Source of the DNA: Achromobacter agilis
GTDB taxonomy: Bacteria > Pseudomonadota > Gammaproteobacteria > Burkholderiales > Burkholderiaceae_B
NCBI RefSeq assembly: GCF_900496965.1
Contig: NZ_UFQB01000010.1
Span: forward strand, 1 to 64,000
Length of the DNA: 64,000 nt
Direction of reading: 5' to 3'
The position numbers and the translations under genes were made by a program. The notes under the pieces are model-generated. The model did no database searches, had not been told where the DNA came from, and worked only from the letters and a program-made list of their open reading frames with translations. Position 1 is the first letter of the stretch, and every line of letters begins with the position of its first letter. Shown piece after piece: positions 60,384 to 64,000 of this stretch.

Positions 60384-60536
60384 TTATGCGGAGGAATGCA
60401 AGGCTTCGGTGTCTTCGGTGGATTCGACGTCCGCCGGCACGGAGTTGATGTCAGCGTCTTTCTTGGCCTCGGGCGCCTTCCAGTCCAGCGGGGGGATCTC
60501 GAAGCGCGATTTCTTGCCGACCAATTGATGAGACAT
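60384..60536 (-). CDS. Small acidic hypothetical protein
   Basis: 50 residues from MSHQLVGKKSRFEIPPLDWK, with GGGAG about 8 nt upstream. Hydrophilic, ends ADVESTEDTEALHSSA. Unknown. The ribosome site makes it a possible gene. Confidence 0.45.
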   Translation of the reverse strand: MSHQLVGKKSRFEIPPLDWKAPEAKKDADINSVPADVESTEDTEALHSSA

Positions 60537-60958
60537 GAGCGTTCTCCCATTCAGAGCGCATGGCTTCCCCCGCACAAGCGCGATACGCAGGATTCAAGCG
60601 TGCCTTCGATGCGGTTCCATTGCTGGATACGGGGGGACATACGCGCGGGCGACGCTGGCAAACACGCAGCCGGGAGGTGTGCCCCGGCTGCAGCGAGGCA
60701 GCATGATTATGTTGTTTTTGCTGCCAATTGTTGTATTTTAGCATAATTTTGAATGAAATAGCCAGCGGATGCCGTGAATGTGATATCGGCACCCAATTGC
60801 CCGCCTGTTTTCTTCCGCTCTTGTCGCGCCACCGCCGTGCTCTGCGCGCGGCTTTTTTGCCTGTCGCAATCGACCCCGCATTGTGTCGCGATCGCCACTG
60901 CTGCGGCGGCTGGCGTCCCAATACACTGGTTGCTCCCCCCTACCCCCGGAGACCCATC

Positions 60959-61471
60959 GTGACTGCGCTACCCATCGAAGGCGGCTGCGACTGCGGCGCC
61001 GTCCGCTACCGCCTCTCCAGCCCGCCGATGTTCGTGCATTGCTGCCATTGCACGGTATGCCAGCGGCATTCGGGCACTGCGTTCGCCATGAACGCGCCCA
61101 TCGAGTCCGACCGTTTGAAGCTGTTGCAAGGCGAGTTGAGCCGGCATCCCGCCGGCAAAACCGCGAACGATGGAGAGACTGTGGTCGTGGTGCGTTGCGC
61201 GGCCTGCGTCGGGCTGCTGTGGAGCTACCACCCGGCCTATGGCGAAGCCGTGGCGCTGGTGTATGCGGGCACGCTGGATCGCGCCGCGGACTTCCCGCCC
61301 GGCGCGCATTGCTTCGTGCGTTCCAAGCATCCGTGGCTGCGTCTTCCCGACGATGTGCCCGCCGCCGACGAGTTCTATGACATGGATGCCAGTTGGCCCG
61401 ACGCCAGCAAACAGCGCCTTGAAGCGGCGCTTGCGCATGCCGACCGCAAGCCCTGGATACCGAAGGCCTGA
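60959..61471 (+). CDS. GFA/CENP-V family zinc protein
   Basis: 170 residues, GTG start with GGAG nine nt upstream. Zinc motifs: GGCDCGAVRYRLSS, VHCCHCTVCQRHSGTAFAMN and VVRCAACVGLLW supply the Cys ligands. GFA-fold proteins are annotated as glutathione-dependent formaldehyde-activating enzymes, though that activity is doubted for most. Stand-alone gene. Confidence 0.9.
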   Translation: MTALPIEGGCDCGAVRYRLSSPPMFVHCCHCTVCQRHSGTAFAMNAPIESDRLKLLQGELSRHPAGKTANDGETVVVVRCAACVGLLWSYHPAYGEAVALVYAGTLDRAADFPPGAHCFVRSKHPWLRLPDDVPAADEFYDMDASWPDASKQRLEAALAHADRKPWIPKA

Positions 61472-61674
61472 GCCGCCGCCAGGAACCGGTGCGAGGCGCC
61501 GCGTGTTCCTAGGGATTTCCCCCGTTTTGTGCAGAAATAATGCGGTCCGGCGTTCCTTCCGAACTGTCTGAAAGCTGAACGGAAGTTTGGATTTCTAGAC
61601 TCCCGCATTCATTGCACAGTCAGTTTTCGTTCAGACAAACGTCAGTCGAAAGCACAACAACGGGAGGAGAGACC

Positions 61675-61783
61675 ATGCAATCCAAACGCAGCGCCGTGCG
61701 GCGCGAGGCGTGGGCCGCGGGCACGATGATCGTGCTGGGCCTGGGCGCTACAGCTGCAGTTCCCGCTGTTCCGCTGGGGTTGA
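61675..61783 (+). pseudogene. tctB: TctB remnant (start and end only)
   Basis: MQSKRSAVRREAWAAGTMIV then LGLGA is the opening of a TctB-type small membrane subunit; after about 25 codons the frame changes and LQFPLFRWG followed by TGA resembles a TctB C-terminus, 3 nt before the TctA start. About 36 of the usual 150 or so codons remain, so an internal deletion has removed the middle. Confidence 0.6.
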
Positions 61784-61786
61784 GCC

Positions 61787-62755
61787 ATGGACATACTGAA
61801 CAATCTGATGCATGGGTTCTCCATTGCCTTCGCGCTGGACAATCTGATGTGGGCTGTTTTCGGCGTCTTCATGGGCAACCTGATCGGCGTGCTGCCCGGC
61901 ATGGGCGTGCTGGCCGCGATCTCGATCCTGCTGCCGCTCACCTACACCATGCCGCCCACGGCGGCGCTGGTGATGCTTTCGGGCATCTATTACGGCTCGC
62001 AGTACGGGGGCGGCATTACGTCCATCATGCTGAACCTGCCCGGCACCGGTCCGACCATCGCCTCGTTCATTTCCTATGCGACGGAAAAGAAGGTGGCGCG
62101 CGAGCCGCGCCGGTTCGGCCGCGGCGCGATCGAAGGCATCGCGGGCCCGGAGGCCGCTACCAGCGCTTCTACGCAGACCAGTTTCATCCCGACCATGAGC
62201 CTGGGCATCCCCGGCGATCCGGTGATGGCGCTGATGCTGGGCGCGTTGATCATCCACGGCATCCAGCCGGGGCCGTAGATGATGGTGGAGCACGCCGACA
62301 TGTTCTGGGGGCTGATCGCGAGCTTCTGGGTGGGCAACGTGCTGTTGCTGCTGTTGAACCTGCCGCTGATCGGCATGTGGGTGCGCCTGTTGACCGTGCC
62401 GTTCCGCTACCTGTTCCCCGCCGCGCTGTTCTTTGTCTGCGTCGGCGTCTACAGCACGAACAACAACCTGTTCGACGTTGCCATGGTCACGGTGTTCGGC
62501 GCGGCCGGCTATGCGCTGATCCGCTTGCGCTTCGAACCGGCGCCGCTGCTATTGGGTTTCGTGCTCGGGCCCATGGTCGAAGAGAACTTCCACCGCGCCC
62601 TGCTGCTCTCGCGCGGCGACCTGTCGATCTTCGTGTCGCGGCCGATCAGCCTGGGGTTCATCGCGGCGTGCGCCTGGCTGATCGCCCTGCTGGCGGTATC
62701 CGCGGCCAGGCAGCGCAAGGCTCGAGGCGGGCTCAGTTCGGAACCGGCCGCCTGA
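61787..62755 (+). pseudogene. tctA: TctA remnant: internal deletion plus nonsense codon
   Basis: The frame opens MDILNNLMHGFSIAFALDNL with ILLPLTYTMPPTAALVMLSG and GIYYGSQYGGGITSIMLNLP, then jumps straight to TGPTIASFISYATEKKVARE, which in intact TctA lies about 200-250 residues later. The junction is at LPGTG (near 62045), a sequence shared by both conserved loops. A TAG at 62276-62278 replaces the Gln codon in GIQPGPQ; the same frame continues MMVEHADMFWGLIASFWVGN to a stop at 62755. About 500 residues is normal. This transporter is dead. Confidence 0.85.
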
Positions 62756-62758
62756 TGA

Positions 62759-63079
62759 TCAGGCGTCGGGATTGAACAATGGGCCGGCGCTGTGGCCGTC
62801 GATATGGCCCAGCGGCCGGCCCGGATCGAGCCGGTCGCGCACGCGCTGCTTCAGGATCTTGGCTTCAGGAAAACCGCCGTCGCTCTTGCGGTCCCAGATG
62901 AGGTCGCCGTTGTAGGTGATCTGGAACACGCCGCCGGTGCCGGGCTGCAGCACGACTTCGGCCAGGTCGGTCGAAAAGGTGGACAGCAGTTCCTGCGCCA
63001 TCCAGGCTGCGCGCAGCAACCATTGGCATTGGGTGCAATAGAGGATGACGATGCGGGGTCGGAGGGCGGGCGCGTTCAT
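62759..63079 (-). CDS. Selenoprotein W-like (SelT/SelW/SelH, Rdx) protein
   Basis: 106 residues. Thioredoxin-like fold with a redox CxxC near the N-terminus: IVILYCTQCQWLLRAAWMAQ. The Rdx pattern continues LQPGTGGVFQITYNGDLIWD and FPEAKILKQRVRDRLDP. Cys replaces selenocysteine. Redox role unknown. Its end lies 3 nt past the TctA remnant on the opposite strand. Confidence 0.88.
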   Translation of the reverse strand: MNAPALRPRIVILYCTQCQWLLRAAWMAQELLSTFSTDLAEVVLQPGTGGVFQITYNGDLIWDRKSDGGFPEAKILKQRVRDRLDPGRPLGHIDGHSAGPLFNPDA

Positions 63080-63153
63080 GCAAGGAATTCTACCTCCCCT
63101 TCATGGATAATATCGGGTTTTCCCGGGTTCCCCATGAACCCCGAGCCCTGCCC

Positions 63154-64000
63154 ATGAAGTCTGCATTATCTCCCCGTGGCCAACGCTGGCTGATCGGCCT
63201 CCTGATGGGGCTGGTCACGCTCACGCCGATGGGCATCGACATCTACCTCCCCTCGCTTCCCGCCATGGCGGAGGATTTTGGCCGGCCCGTCACCGCGCTC
63301 CAGGCCAGCATTACGCTGTTCATCTTCGCCGTGGGCGTGGGCCAGATGCTGATCGGGCCGCTTGCCGACCGCTACGGCCGGCGCCCCGTGGCGCTGGGCG
63401 GCGCACTGGCCTATCTGTTGGGCTCGGCGCTCGGCGCGGCCGCCAGCTCGCTGGACGTGTTCTACATCGCACGCGTCATCCAGGGCCTGGGCGCCTGCTC
63501 GGCATCGCTCGTTGCCTTCGCCGCGGTGCGCGACTGCTTCAGCCCGGCCGTGGGCGCGCGCGTCTACAGCTATCTGAATGGCGCGTTGTGCACCGTGCCC
63601 GCGCTGGCGCCCATGGTGGGCGGCGCGCTGGCGGTGCACGCGGGCTGGCGCAGCACCTTCATCTTCATGGTGGCGTTCGCGCTGGCGCTTGCGGGCCTGC
63701 TGGCCGGCCGTTTCGAGGAAACGCGGGCGGCCCCGGCCCGCCCGCAAGGCACGCTGTACAGCCTGCGCCGCTATGCGCCCATCGTGGCGAGCGGACGCTT
63801 CCTGTATTTCGCGGCCTTCGGCATGGCCGGCATGGCGATGATCCTCGTCTTCGTGTCGGCGGCCCCGGTGGTGCTGGTGCAGCAGCTGGGCTATTCCGAG
63901 CTGGGATTTTCCGCCTGGTTCGGCGGCAACGCGGCCATCAATATCGGCGCCTTCTTCCTCGCGCCCGCCTTCATCGCGCGTTTTGGCCGCCACACCATGG
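63154..64000 (+). CDS. MFS drug exporter, Bcr/CflA family (partial at right edge)
   Basis: At least 282 residues from MKSALSPRGQRWLIGLLMGL. TPMGIDIYLPSLPAMAEDFG is the Bcr/CflA segment 1 signature (with membrane-embedded Asp), followed by QMLIGPLADRYGRRPVALGG (MFS motif A) and VRDCFSPAVGARVYSYLNGA. Proton-driven export of drugs or sulfonamides in the family. Cut by the window end before segments 9-12. Confidence 0.92.
   Translation, partial: MKSALSPRGQRWLIGLLMGLVTLTPMGIDIYLPSLPAMAEDFGRPVTALQASITLFIFAVGVGQMLIGPLADRYGRRPVALGGALAYLLGSALGAAASSLDVFYIARVIQGLGACSASLVAFAAVRDCFSPAVGARVYSYLNGALCTVPALAPMVGGALAVHAGWRSTFIFMVAFALALAGLLAGRFEETRAAPARPQGTLYSLRRYAPIVASGRFLYFAAFGMAGMAMILVFVSAAPVVLVQQLGYSELGFSAWFGGNAAINIGAFFLAPAFIARFGRHTM

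Noticed and set aside
1-64000. tRNA or rRNA genes, insertion sequences, CRISPR arrays
   Set aside because: No cloverleaf-like segment, rRNA-like sequence, transposase or spaced repeats were noticed by eye; a dedicated scan could still find a missed tRNA.

Overview
The window is GC-rich DNA from a betaproteobacterium, most likely Alcaligenaceae (Bordetella/Achromobacter type). The evidence is the gene style: several Bug-type tripartite tricarboxylate transporter (TTT) substrate-binding proteins, an MmgE/PrpD protein, many IclR/LysR-controlled catabolic clusters and a chromosomal KfrA-type protein. No rRNA, tRNA or CRISPR array was seen, so the assignment rests on gene content only. Several genes are visibly broken (isochorismatase-family hydrolase, AbiEii toxin, alaA, TctA/TctB, the tail of a TTT binding protein), which suggests ongoing gene loss.

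Layout. 1-5300: lactate-permease-like transporter followed by HyuA/HyuB (ATP-dependent hydantoinase/oxoprolinase), minus strand, HyuB cut by the window edge. 5338-6487: truncated YcaC-like hydrolase and a YceI protein. 6561-8695: AbiE-type antitoxin with a frame-broken toxin, a perfect 40-bp palindrome, a glycine-zipper lipoprotein and a small secreted protein. 8931-18674: an IclR-controlled catabolic region with an MmgE/PrpD protein, then a tight run of six genes (FAD-linked 2-hydroxyacid dehydrogenase, aspartase/fumarase-superfamily lyase, TTT binding protein, CMD-family protein, rhodanese, biotin-sulfoxide-reductase-like molybdoenzyme). Both promoters carry the same inverted repeat, and a near-identical half-site precedes the penicillin-acylase lipoprotein at 18963. 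21655-28974: a methyltransferase; a pair of RraA-family aldolase-like genes with a divergent LysR; then a LysR gene divergent from a two-subunit aconitase X and a TTT binding protein.

29807-31085 is an alanine aminotransferase (alaA) broken by one base in a G7 run. 31887-36683 is a compact arsenic island: ArsR, ArsI-type C-As lyase, thioredoxin-type ArsC, Acr3, an MFS exporter, glutaredoxin-type ArsC and ArsH. It could handle both inorganic and organic arsenic. 36680-41786 (minus) is a FecI/FecR/TonB-receptor/PepSY iron-uptake set. 41944-44226 holds a BASS-family arsenite-type transporter divergent from an RcnR/RcnA nickel-cobalt module with an operator-like palindrome over the ribosome-binding site.

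44317-64000 is mostly housekeeping and accessory: GST, DUF2164, an APC permease with an attenuator-like leader, an exported methyltransferase-like protein, an Rrf2 regulator, a HipBA-type toxin-antitoxin pair with an unusual AATGA/TCATT repeat array, an LD-carboxypeptidase, an RsuA-like protein that appears to lack the catalytic Asp, an AI-2E family permease, a KfrA/tyrosine-recombinase divergent pair around a strong palindrome, a diguanylate cyclase, a spermidine-synthase-like protein, a GFA protein, decayed TctB/TctA, a selenoprotein-W-like protein and a Bcr/CflA drug exporter cut by the right edge.
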